From Bifidobacterium breve (lineage in GTDB: Bacteria; Bacteroidota; Bacteroidia; Cytophagales; UBA9547): a DNA stretch of 5,822 nucleotides. The translations under genes and the position numbers were made by a program. The stretch is from the NCBI GenBank assembly GCA_943325655.2, contig CALPQG020000188.1, positions 1-5,822 on the forward strand. Reading direction: 5' to 3'. The notes under the pieces are model-generated. The model was not told the DNA's origin and did no database searches. It saw nothing but the letters and a program-made list of their open reading frames with translations. Below, in pieces: positions 1 to 5,822 of this stretch; position 1 is the first letter of the stretch, and each line of letters opens with the position of its first letter.

Positions 1-53
1 GGTGTGATTATTCAACAATCAACACTCACCACTCAACACTATTATTCAACACT
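1..53. repeat. 53-bp direct repeat, copy 1 (heptamer-based)
   Basis: This stretch is identical, base for base, to 88-140. After a 12-bp head (GGTGTGATTATT) it consists of phased 7-bp units: CAACAAT, CAACACT, CACCACT, CAACACT, then ATTATT and another CAACACT. The copy starts at the window edge, so its true left boundary is unknown and the array may continue upstream. A non-identical 34-bp spacer (54-87) separates it from copy 2. Short heptamer-rich intergenic repeats are common in Bacteroidota; no function is shown. Confidence 0.9.
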
Positions 54-87
54 GCTATAAAAGAATGTAATTAACAGATGAGAGTAG

Positions 88-154
88 GGTGTGATTATTC
101 AACAATCAACACTCACCACTCAACACTATTATTCAACACTCATCACTCAACACT
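88..154. repeat. 53-bp direct repeat, copy 2, with two extra heptamers
   Basis: Positions 88-140 repeat 1-53 exactly. The copy then continues with CATCACT (141-147) and CAACACT (148-154), units absent after copy 1. Only ATTAAG separates it from the ATG at 161, so the repeat probably forms most of the 5' leader of the alanine dehydrogenase mRNA. No gene, tRNA or clear Bacteroidota -33/-7 promoter is visible in 1-160. The frame upstream of the ATG is open back to a TGA at 92-94 but has no start codon. Confidence 0.9.
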
Positions 155-160
155 ATTAAG

Positions 161-1375
161 ATGAAATCTGGTTTTAAAACGTTACTCAAAGAACATGCGC
201 TTTATCCACAAGAAGCGCTTGAAAAAGTGAAAAGCAATAAAAATGCTTTGTACATTGGGATTCCAAAAGAAATGGATCCAACGGAGAGTCGTGTTTGTTT
301 AACTCCTGAATCTGTGGGTCTTTTGGTAAACAACGGCTGTGAGATTTTGGTTGAAACAGGCGCAGGCGCAGGCGCTAAATATACCGATAGAGAATACAGC
401 GACGCAGGTGCTAGAATTGTTTACAGCACTTCTGAAGTATATGATGCAGACATTATTATCAAAGTCGATCCGCCTACGAAAGAAGAAATGACTTATATGA
501 AGCCTGGGAAAACACTGATGTCAGCGCTTCAAATGGCTAAATTAACAGGGGAATATTTGGATGCCATCACCAAAAATAAAATCAATGCCATTGCTTTTGA
601 ATTCATAGAAGACAAAGCGGGTACACGCCCAATTGTGAGGGCGATGAGTGAAATTTGTGGCAGTACGGTGATGTTGATTGCTGGGGAATATTTGAACAGC
701 GTCAACAATGGCCGAGGGATCATTTTAGGTGGCATCACTGGAGTTCCTCCAACCAAAGTCGTAATTATTGGTGCCGGTACGGTTGCTGAATATGCAACAA
801 GATCGGCCATAGGGTTAGGTGCTGAAGTAAAAGTTTTTGACAACCACATTTATAAATTAAGGCGTTTAAAATTAAGTATTAACCACCATATTTATACTTC
901 AGTAATTGATACCAATATTTTATCTGATGCATTGAAAGAAGCCGATGTGGTGATTGGCGCTTTGCGTTCTGAAGATGGGAAATGTGAATGTGTGGTTTCT
1001 GAAGAAATGGTAACGTCTATGAAACCGAGTTCGGTGATTATTGATGTGAGCATAGATCAAGGGGGCAATTTTGCCACTTCACAAATTTCTACCCACAAAA
1101 AGCCAACATATATCAAGTACGGCGTAATCCATTATTGTGTACCCAATATGGCTTCAAGAGTTGCCCGTACTGCCACCATGGCATTTAGTAATATATTGAC
1201 GCCAATGCTTATTCAGATGTCACAAAATGGCGGTGTTGAAGAAATGTTGTTTGCAAAAAAATGGCTGATGAATGGCGTTTATGCTTACAAAGGAACGTTA
1301 ACAAACTTGGCTTTGGCCAGAAAATACAACAAGGTTTTTAAAGATATTTCCTTGTTGTTTACCGCTAGCAATTAG
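161..1375 (+). CDS. ald: Alanine dehydrogenase (NAD-dependent), Bacteroidota long form
   Basis: Cytoplasmic enzyme expected to interconvert L-alanine and pyruvate plus ammonia with NAD(H). The 404 residues match the alanine dehydrogenase / transhydrogenase-alpha family end to end. The conserved N-terminal block is IGIPKE (32-37) followed by SRVCLTPE. The second signature, GRGIILGGITGVPP (184-197), leads into a Rossmann motif GAG (204-206), with Asp227 at the end of the next strand, which favours NAD over NADP. Arg44, Lys101 and Asp299 (in IDQGG) align with substrate-binding and catalytic residues Arg15, Lys75 and Asp270 of the Mycobacterium/Bacillus enzymes. The usual His96 position is Gln124 (SALQMAK). 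About 29 residues precede the usual N-terminus. I recall the same extension in other Bacteroidota homologues. The next Met is residue 38, inside the conserved block, so the ATG at 161 is the start. There is no clear Shine-Dalgarno. It converges on the PorP gene and shows no link to it. Confidence 0.9.
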   Translation: MKSGFKTLLKEHALYPQEALEKVKSNKNALYIGIPKEMDPTESRVCLTPESVGLLVNNGCEILVETGAGAGAKYTDREYSDAGARIVYSTSEVYDADIIIKVDPPTKEEMTYMKPGKTLMSALQMAKLTGEYLDAITKNKINAIAFEFIEDKAGTRPIVRAMSEICGSTVMLIAGEYLNSVNNGRGIILGGITGVPPTKVVIIGAGTVAEYATRSAIGLGAEVKVFDNHIYKLRRLKLSINHHIYTSVIDTNILSDALKEADVVIGALRSEDGKCECVVSEEMVTSMKPSSVIIDVSIDQGGNFATSQISTHKKPTYIKYGVIHYCVPNMASRVARTATMAFSNILTPMLIQMSQNGGVEEMLFAKKWLMNGVYAYKGTLTNLALARKYNKVFKDISLLFTASN

Positions 1376-1388
1376 TCCTCGGTTTTTT
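1361..1388 (+). terminator. Possible weak intrinsic terminator of ald
   Basis: ACCG (1361-1364) can pair with CGGT (1380-1383), and inside it CTA (1365-1367) with TAG (1373-1375), leaving a TCCT bulge. Six T residues follow at 1383-1388. The stem is short, bulged and overlaps the stop codon, so this is only a candidate. It is the only terminator-like structure I see in the 36-bp convergent gap. Confidence 0.25.
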
Positions 1389-1411
1389 GTAAATAAATAG
1401 GCTGTAAAATA

Positions 1412-2515
1412 TTACCTGCTGATTTTCCCTTTTACAGGATGAACATCCGGGCATTTGTTTTTGGGACGGTGGTGTTTGTTTTTAGGCTTTTTGAATGGAT
1501 TATCATGGTAAATCAAGGCGATTTCAAAAGCACCTACGGTTGAAGTGGCATCATGGAGGGTAGATACATTCATGTCATAACTCAAGCCAATGCTCCATTT
1601 GTTTACCCCTAATTTGTAGGCGAGGTAAAAAGCATCGTGGTTGACAGGTGTTTTGTGATTGCCCAGCAGTCGGTATCCTATGCCAAATTGGTGGTAATCA
1701 TTTTTTGTAAAATCCAATCGAAAGCCTGTAAATAATACTACTTCTGTTGCAGGTCCTTGCTTCATTAATAATATGGATGGCAAAATATCCCATTTCCCCC
1801 CGGCCGGAATGACCATGTCATGGTTGATAATCCAATGGATATACATGGGTGTTCCGACGGCATTGATAGACTGAGATGGGCGATTGAGGTGTAATGCAGC
1901 AATGCCACTTCGCATTTTGGTACCATATTGGGGGGCATTGTAAAAGCTTAGTCCCGTAGAAAAATCAGTGTATCCTTTTGAAAAATTGTTTGAATTTTCA
2001 CCTGATTGTATGGCCGAATTATAAGATTTCCCATCCCATTGGTTGTCGTAAGCGGCTTTGCTGAAGTCGATAAATTTGTTGGCATAGCCATAATTCATGC
2101 CTAGACTAATAAACCTGTCTTCTCGTTGTTGTATGGATTTGTGGTACGCAAAATACAGGTTCATTTGGTTGGTGCTCAGGTTCAAATCACCAGCCTCGTC
2201 TTTGTATACCGCTATTCCCAGTCCGATAACATCATCGCCCATAAAAGGGAGTTTACTGAAATTTCCATCAAGGGCAAAAGAATAAGTTGAAAAAGGCGTG
2301 GCTCCAGCAGCATAGTCACTTCGGATTGATCTCCATTGTTGTCTCCAATTTACAGTTGCCCGAATTGTTTTTCTTAAATGTTCTGAATCAAACAATCCCG
2401 TATTAGCAGGGTTGATATACAATGGCGTTGCCTGGTATTGTGACCAATGGAAATCTTGGCCAAAACCGGGAATAGAAATAATGAAAAGCAGGTAGTATAG
2501 CAGTTTTTTTTTCAT
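1412..2515 (-). CDS. PorP/SprF family type IX secretion outer-membrane protein
   Basis: Predicted outer-membrane beta-barrel of the PorP/SprF family, 367 residues. Residues 1-19 or so form a signal peptide (MKKK, then LLYYLLFIISIPGFG). The mature start carries the family hallmark HWSQYQATPLYINPANTG (23-40), matching the usual 'FSQY..PLYLNPA.AG'. The last barrel strands include WSIGLSYDMNVS (307-318) and GAFEIALIYH (328-337), also typical. A basic tail with Cys-Pro (KNKCPDVHP, 352-360) follows; I recall similar Cys-Pro tails in relatives. In Flavobacterium johnsoniae, SprF is needed to secrete the type B cargo SprB. By analogy this protein should serve the upstream cargo, whose stop codon overlaps its ATG (ATGA, 2512-2515), suggesting coupled translation. 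It is probably a cargo-specific paralogue rather than the core PorP, so no symbol is given. Nine A's directly follow the first two bases of the start (T run 2504-2512 on the plus strand). Confidence 0.88.
   Translation of the reverse strand: MKKKLLYYLLFIISIPGFGQDFHWSQYQATPLYINPANTGLFDSEHLRKTIRATVNWRQQWRSIRSDYAAGATPFSTYSFALDGNFSKLPFMGDDVIGLGIAVYKDEAGDLNLSTNQMNLYFAYHKSIQQREDRFISLGMNYGYANKFIDFSKAAYDNQWDGKSYNSAIQSGENSNNFSKGYTDFSTGLSFYNAPQYGTKMRSGIAALHLNRPSQSINAVGTPMYIHWIINHDMVIPAGGKWDILPSILLMKQGPATEVVLFTGFRLDFTKNDYHQFGIGYRLLGNHKTPVNHDAFYLAYKLGVNKWSIGLSYDMNVSTLHDATSTVGAFEIALIYHDNPFKKPKNKHHRPKNKCPDVHPVKGKISR
2512..2515 (-). other. ATGA stop/start overlap of the cargo and PorP/SprF genes
   Basis: On the minus strand the sequence GTAGAATGAAAA places the PorP/SprF ATG (2515-2513) over the cargo's TGA (2514-2512). 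No separate strong Shine-Dalgarno is visible in front of the ATG. This arrangement normally means one transcript and translational reinitiation by the same ribosomes. Confidence 0.85.
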
Positions 2516-5187
2516 TCTACCAAACTAATATTGCCTTCTTTTTTCTCTGTCGTTTCGTCCCAGTAGGTTACATTTGCGGTGTACACCACTACCTGAGGGG
2601 TAAGTTTTTGCCCTTTGTAAGTGCCGTCCCAACCAATCGAGATGTCATTGGTTTGAAACATTTCTTCTCCCCAGCGGTTATAGATCCTGAAGTCAGCTTT
2701 TTTAATATTGATTCCCCTTAAGTAAACTTTTTCATTGGTCCCATCACCGTTTGGTGTAAATACATTGGGTACAAATATTCTTTTGCCACATGAATCTACC
2801 GGCAAAAGCGTGATGGTTTTGTATACTTTTTCTGAATTGTTAAATTGTAAACTGATCAGGTAAGTGCCAGCTTGTGTATAGGTATGTGAGGTATCTCTGT
2901 GTGTAGAAGTTTGACCATCCCCAAATTCCCATTTCCAGTTTTTAGTATTTCCGCACACCGTATCCAGGTTACTGTAAAATCCTTTCATGTCAATGGTTGC
3001 GGGAACACATCTTCCAGAAGAAACCAGCAAATCCGGTATTGGGATTAAGGTCGGTCTTATTTTAACCGTAATGCTGTCTTTCATGGAACAATTGTATTGA
3101 TTTGTGCTATTCACCACATAAGTGGTATTGGAAATTGGCGTTGAAATGGTGTTGGAACAATTGGAACAAGAAAGTGTATTTGTAGGCGTCCAACTATAAT
3201 TGTTTGCACCAACGGCATTCAATTTGGCCCCCGTTCCTGGACAAATCAAGGTGTCGCCGAATAAATTAAAGAATGGATTTGGATTAATCTCCAGAGATTT
3301 ACTGATTGAATCAGCGCATCCATAAACGTTGGTTACTTTTAATTTGACAGCATGAGGACCCAAGTTTTTAAATAAATAACTCGTGTCCTGTTTTATCAAA
3401 GTGTCATTAGGGTTGTTGTCTATTGTCCATTTCCAATAGGTGGGAGTGCCCACAGAAATGATAGATTGGTCTTTGAGCAAAGTTAATGCGTTTAAACATA
3501 AATCTTTAAGGGTAAAATTGGCTTTTGGGTTTTTTACAGGTTTTACTTTTACAACAATGCTGTCTTTGGTGGTACAATTAAAAGCGTTGGTGGTATTTAC
3601 AAAATATTTAGTGTCTACTGGAGGTTTTGCCAAAGGGTTTGGGCAATTCGAGCAGGTAAGTGTGTTTGAAGGAGTCCAAAGGTAGTTGTCCGCGCCATTT
3701 GCAAAAAGTTGAGCACTGTCATCATTGCACATGATGGTATCACCAGATGCTTTGACAAATGGGATTGGAAATATTTCCAGCGGTTTGGTTATAGAATCCA
3801 TACAGCCATTTTCATTGGTCACTTTTAATTTGACATAATTTATCCCTAGAGTTGTAAAATAATAACTGGTATCTTTTTTTATTAAGGTGTCATTAGGATT
3901 CAGGTTAATGGTCCATTTCCATTTCGTGGGAGTTCCTTCTGAAAGCACTGATTTGTCATGCAGCATCGTAATGGTATTCAAACAATGGTCCCTCATGTCA
4001 AAATCTGCCCCGGTGATTTTGTTGTATACGTTTACTTTTGCAATCGTAGTATCGCTACAATCAAGTGTAGGGTTAGAAATTAATGTAACGGTATAGGTTC
4101 CCAAAGCAGTAAATTGATGCGTTGGATTTTTAGCTGTAGAGGTATTCAAAAGGGTAGAAGAAGGGTCTCCAAAATCCCATAAATAGGAAACCGCTCCGAT
4201 GCTTAAGTTTTTGAATGCAACACTTAAATCGCCCCGGCATTGCACAATTACTTCAGGAATAACAGCCTGAGGTTTCTCCCGACAGTCCGTTACATTGAAT
4301 TGAAAATCTCTTCTATGAATATCTAACAAAACGCCATTTCTAAATTCCTTCACACAAATTCCAACCACATATTGACCAATTTGACTCGGCTTTGCAGTCA
4401 ATAATCCGGTTACCGGATCTATTTTCATGGCATCCGAACCCCCCAATTGGTTGTTGACATTATAGGGAGATTTGAATATTACCGTATCAAATGGAGGGGT
4501 ATAGACTATTTTATTTGGGGTTGGCCATGGAATTAAAGTATCTGCACCATTATACGGCGTACAGAGTTCGTAAACCAAGGAATCACCATCTAGGTCTATG
4601 GCCGAATGGTCGAATTTTAAATTTACCTCATTGCAAATGAAGATGGGTGGAAATTTTTTAAAATACGGAGAACTATTGATGGGGGCTATGGTTGAATCCA
4701 TCATTAAATGTTGGGTATAGGTAGTTCCTATTATTTCCGGGTTAATTATGTTGAGTATACTATTGTTTCTACAACACCGTTGATAAGCAAACAAATAACC
4801 GTCTTTTTTATAAGGAAGTGTAATGGTATCCGTCATTATTTTTTCCTCTACACAAATATCTGTAGGAGGAAGGCGGCATGAATCAGGGGATATAAGCGGT
4901 AAGGTATCACCGGTGATTTTTTTTTGAATTAAGGGAACGTAACCTAGGTAATTGTTTTGTCCATCAAAAATATAAAGAAACGTAGGATTGTCAAAATTGG
5001 GGATACCATTAAAGCAATCCCTATATATTTTAAAAGTGATTTCGTAGATGAAATTGCCATTGGAATCATTGCTCAAATATCGGTAGCTTAATTCCCCTCC
5101 AACGATATGTGTTGCCATAATTTTTTCCGTTTTAGCGAAAAAAAACAAGGCAAAAACAATCAATATGAGGCCGTTTTTGAATTTCAT
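2512..5187 (-). CDS. T9SS type B sorting domain-containing multi-domain surface protein (PKD/Ig-like)
   Basis: Secreted or cell-surface protein of 891 residues. A signal peptide (about 1-25; hydrophobic LILIVFALFFFA) precedes THIVGGELSYRY, the recognisable start of a Cys-rich N-terminal module (about 26-302). That module has Cys58, 104, 112, 138-139, 185, 209, 278 and 302, and a Ca-binding-like DLDGDS (198-203). Next comes a PKD domain (about 306-388, WDFGD at 337-341). Two tandem copies of a 158-residue unit follow (393-550 and 555-712), each a PKD-like domain (WKWTI) plus an Ig-like domain (YxWTPxNTLxCSNC). A canonical PKD is next (about 715-796, WEFGDG at 753-758). A C-terminal gliding motility-associated / CHU_C type B sorting domain (about 803-891) has FVPNVFTPNGDG, FRIYNRWGE and GWDGTYKGQ. 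No enzymatic domain is visible; adhesion or a surface-matrix role is inference. It is first in an operon with the PorP/SprF gene. The ATG at 5187 is supported by the signal peptide that follows it. Confidence 0.9.
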   Translation of the reverse strand: MKFKNGLILIVFALFFFAKTEKIMATHIVGGELSYRYLSNDSNGNFIYEITFKIYRDCFNGIPNFDNPTFLYIFDGQNNYLGYVPLIQKKITGDTLPLISPDSCRLPPTDICVEEKIMTDTITLPYKKDGYLFAYQRCCRNNSILNIINPEIIGTTYTQHLMMDSTIAPINSSPYFKKFPPIFICNEVNLKFDHSAIDLDGDSLVYELCTPYNGADTLIPWPTPNKIVYTPPFDTVIFKSPYNVNNQLGGSDAMKIDPVTGLLTAKPSQIGQYVVGICVKEFRNGVLLDIHRRDFQFNVTDCREKPQAVIPEVIVQCRGDLSVAFKNLSIGAVSYLWDFGDPSSTLLNTSTAKNPTHQFTALGTYTVTLISNPTLDCSDTTIAKVNVYNKITGADFDMRDHCLNTITMLHDKSVLSEGTPTKWKWTINLNPNDTLIKKDTSYYFTTLGINYVKLKVTNENGCMDSITKPLEIFPIPFVKASGDTIMCNDDSAQLFANGADNYLWTPSNTLTCSNCPNPLAKPPVDTKYFVNTTNAFNCTTKDSIVVKVKPVKNPKANFTLKDLCLNALTLLKDQSIISVGTPTYWKWTIDNNPNDTLIKQDTSYLFKNLGPHAVKLKVTNVYGCADSISKSLEINPNPFFNLFGDTLICPGTGAKLNAVGANNYSWTPTNTLSCSNCSNTISTPISNTTYVVNSTNQYNCSMKDSITVKIRPTLIPIPDLLVSSGRCVPATIDMKGFYSNLDTVCGNTKNWKWEFGDGQTSTHRDTSHTYTQAGTYLISLQFNNSEKVYKTITLLPVDSCGKRIFVPNVFTPNGDGTNEKVYLRGINIKKADFRIYNRWGEEMFQTNDISIGWDGTYKGQKLTPQVVVYTANVTYWDETTEKKEGNISLVE
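3052..3525 (-). repeat. Internal repeat unit B of the surface protein
   Basis: Encodes residues 555-712, a PKD-like plus Ig-like pair. It aligns without gaps to unit A, 162 residues (486 bp) upstream in the protein; I count about 92 identical of 158 residues. Shared blocks include NPNDTLIK, DTSY, VKLKVTN and CSNC. The Ig-like half has the pattern GDTxxC, LxAxGAxNYxWTP, then TxYxVN and NC. Confidence 0.85.
3538..4011 (-). repeat. Internal repeat unit A of the surface protein
   Basis: Encodes residues 393-550, the upstream copy of the tandem pair. It keeps the PKD fold signature Trp-Lys-Trp and the LGxxxVKLKVTNxxGC strand, but lacks the WDFGDG loop of a canonical PKD domain, as does unit B. 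The two units are joined by a four-residue linker (551-554), so they were duplicated as one two-domain block. Confidence 0.85.
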
Positions 5188-5217
5188 AACTAAGAATTTT
5201 CTTGTTTATTGGGCAGC

Positions 5218-5249
5218 AAAAGGTATGCTTTTTCTATTAATTATACAAT
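5218..5249 (-). promoter_or_regulatory. Candidate Bacteroidota-type promoter for the cargo-PorP operon
   Basis: On the minus strand, ATTG (5249-5246) is followed after 20 bp by TACCTTTT (5225-5218). This matches 7 of 8 bases of the Bacteroidota -7 consensus TAnnTTTG, and the spacing suits the -33 TTG element. It would start transcription about 24 bases before the ATG at 5187. It lies wholly inside the 79-bp gap between the two minus-strand genes. In AT-rich DNA such a match can occur by chance. Confidence 0.4.
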
Positions 5250-5266
5250 GGTATAAAAGGAAACCT

Positions 5267-5822
5267 TTAAAAAATGAAAGAATAGTTTTGTTCTTGATTT
5301 GTTTTTCCAAAAAAGTAATTGATCTCCCAACCCAGCATTGGTGTACTGATTGTTTTATTTTGATCCGAATAATAATCTATGGTATATTTTTTTTGTAAGA
5401 GTCCAAATATTCCAACGTTTAACCTTTGTAATACAAGTGTGCTGATATTTAACTTGATTGTACTAAAATTAAATGTTCTTTTATTTTCGAGCGTAATGTA
5501 TTTTTCATCAAACTCTTTGATGATATAGCCATTAAAAGCGAGCATAGTTCTGATGGGAATTGTTTTTCTTATATTGAATTTATAGGCCAAGGCTACCCGA
5601 AGGTTGGTGATTAGATTCATGTGCGTTTCAATAGTCTTAGAGTGCGTTTTAAGTAAAGATGAACCTGCGTCTATAGTCACAATTTTCACTTGAGAAAACG
5701 TAAATCCAAGTTCTTTTATAAACTGAACTTTGTAAATATTGCCATTGTGAATGATGTTTGGCTTGATGCTGAAAATGTTAAAATCCGGGTCAATCGCAAG
5801 TTTTGGATTGAGACCTAAGTGA
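5267..5822 (-). CDS. Hypothetical protein, probable outer-membrane beta-barrel, 5' end outside window
   Basis: The last 184 codons of a minus-strand gene. The frame stays open from the stop (TAA, 5269-5267) to the right edge. The GTG at 5689 is therefore not convincing as the start: 44 further in-frame codons precede it, including LGLNPKLAID and IFSIKPNIIHNG. I do not recognise the family from this part. Stretches of alternating polar and hydrophobic or aromatic residues resemble barrel strands, for example LRVALAYKFNI, TMLAFNGYIIKEF, LNVGIFGLL and GWEINYFFGK. The protein ends in Phe (NYSFIF), as many outer-membrane barrels do. It lies 79 bp upstream of the surface-protein gene in the same direction, so co-transcription is possible, but a candidate promoter sits between them. 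The barrel assignment is inference. Confidence 0.55.
   Translation of the reverse strand, partial: HLGLNPKLAIDPDFNIFSIKPNIIHNGNIYKVQFIKELGFTFSQVKIVTIDAGSSLLKTHSKTIETHMNLITNLRVALAYKFNIRKTIPIRTMLAFNGYIIKEFDEKYITLENKRTFNFSTIKLNISTLVLQRLNVGIFGLLQKKYTIDYYSDQNKTISTPMLGWEINYFFGKTNQEQNYSFIF

Noticed and set aside
1..160. Possible CRISPR array from the two 53-bp repeats and 34-bp spacer
   Set aside because: Only two copies, the repeat is itself made of low-complexity heptamers, there is no palindromic repeat structure and no cas gene nearby.
359..376. Triple 6-bp repeat GGCGCA/GGCGCA/GGCGCT in ald, encoding Gly-Ala three times
   Set aside because: The glycine/alanine-rich turn is a normal conserved part of the family and has the same length as in the Mycobacterium enzyme, so it is not an expansion.
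529..849. Open frame of 106 codons on the minus strand inside ald
   Set aside because: It is antisense to the conserved catalytic and Rossmann region of alanine dehydrogenase and its translation has no recognisable motif; a shadow of the real gene.
2097..2285. Short plus-strand open frame within the PorP/SprF gene
   Set aside because: Antisense to a well-supported family member, with no motif.
3440..4096. Two short plus-strand open frames (3440-3685 and 3887-4096)
   Set aside because: They are antisense to the two tandem repeat units of the surface protein and resemble each other only because the units do.
5256..5268. Small inverted repeat AAAGG-AAA-CCTTT at the stop of the barrel-like gene
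   Set aside because: Only a 5-bp stem with two G-C pairs and no T run after it in the transcribed direction; too weak to call a terminator.
5165..5398. Open plus-strand frame of 77 codons across the gap before the surface-protein gene
   Set aside because: It covers the start of the surface-protein gene, the gap and the antisense of the barrel-like gene. Its hydrophobic look comes from antisense AT-rich DNA, and there is no start signal.

Overview
The window reads as chromosomal DNA of a Bacteroidota species. It is AT-rich. It carries a large secreted protein with a type IX secretion (T9SS) type B C-terminal sorting domain, a PorP/SprF-family outer-membrane protein, and an alanine dehydrogenase of the long Bacteroidota form. 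The start codons have no clear Shine-Dalgarno sequence, and the one recognisable promoter resembles the Bacteroidota -33/-7 type. I cannot name the genus.

Layout, left to right. Positions 1-160 are non-coding and hold a perfect 53-bp direct repeat (87-bp period) built of CAACACT-like heptamers; the second copy and its extension run up to the first gene. Positions 161-1375 (+) encode alanine dehydrogenase. A 36-bp convergent gap follows, with a weak terminator candidate. On the minus strand, transcribed right to left, come an 891-residue cell-surface protein (5187 to 2512) and a PorP/SprF-like protein (2515 to 1412). Their ends overlap by 4 bp (ATGA). Upstream of that pair, after a 79-bp gap with a candidate promoter, lies the 3' part of another minus-strand gene. 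It looks like an outer-membrane beta-barrel protein and runs off the right edge.

How they fit together: the big protein and the PorP/SprF protein form a two-gene operon. The first is probably a T9SS type B cargo exported to the cell surface. The second is probably its dedicated outer-membrane partner, by analogy with SprB/SprF. Alanine dehydrogenase is a metabolic neighbour on the opposite strand with no evident functional link.

Nothing here is clearly a new type of system. The points most worth a second look are the translationally coupled cargo-PorP pair, a recent-looking 162-residue internal duplication in the cargo, the uncharacterised Cys-rich N-terminal module of the cargo, a glutamine at the usual catalytic histidine position of the dehydrogenase, and the heptamer-based repeat abutting its start codon.
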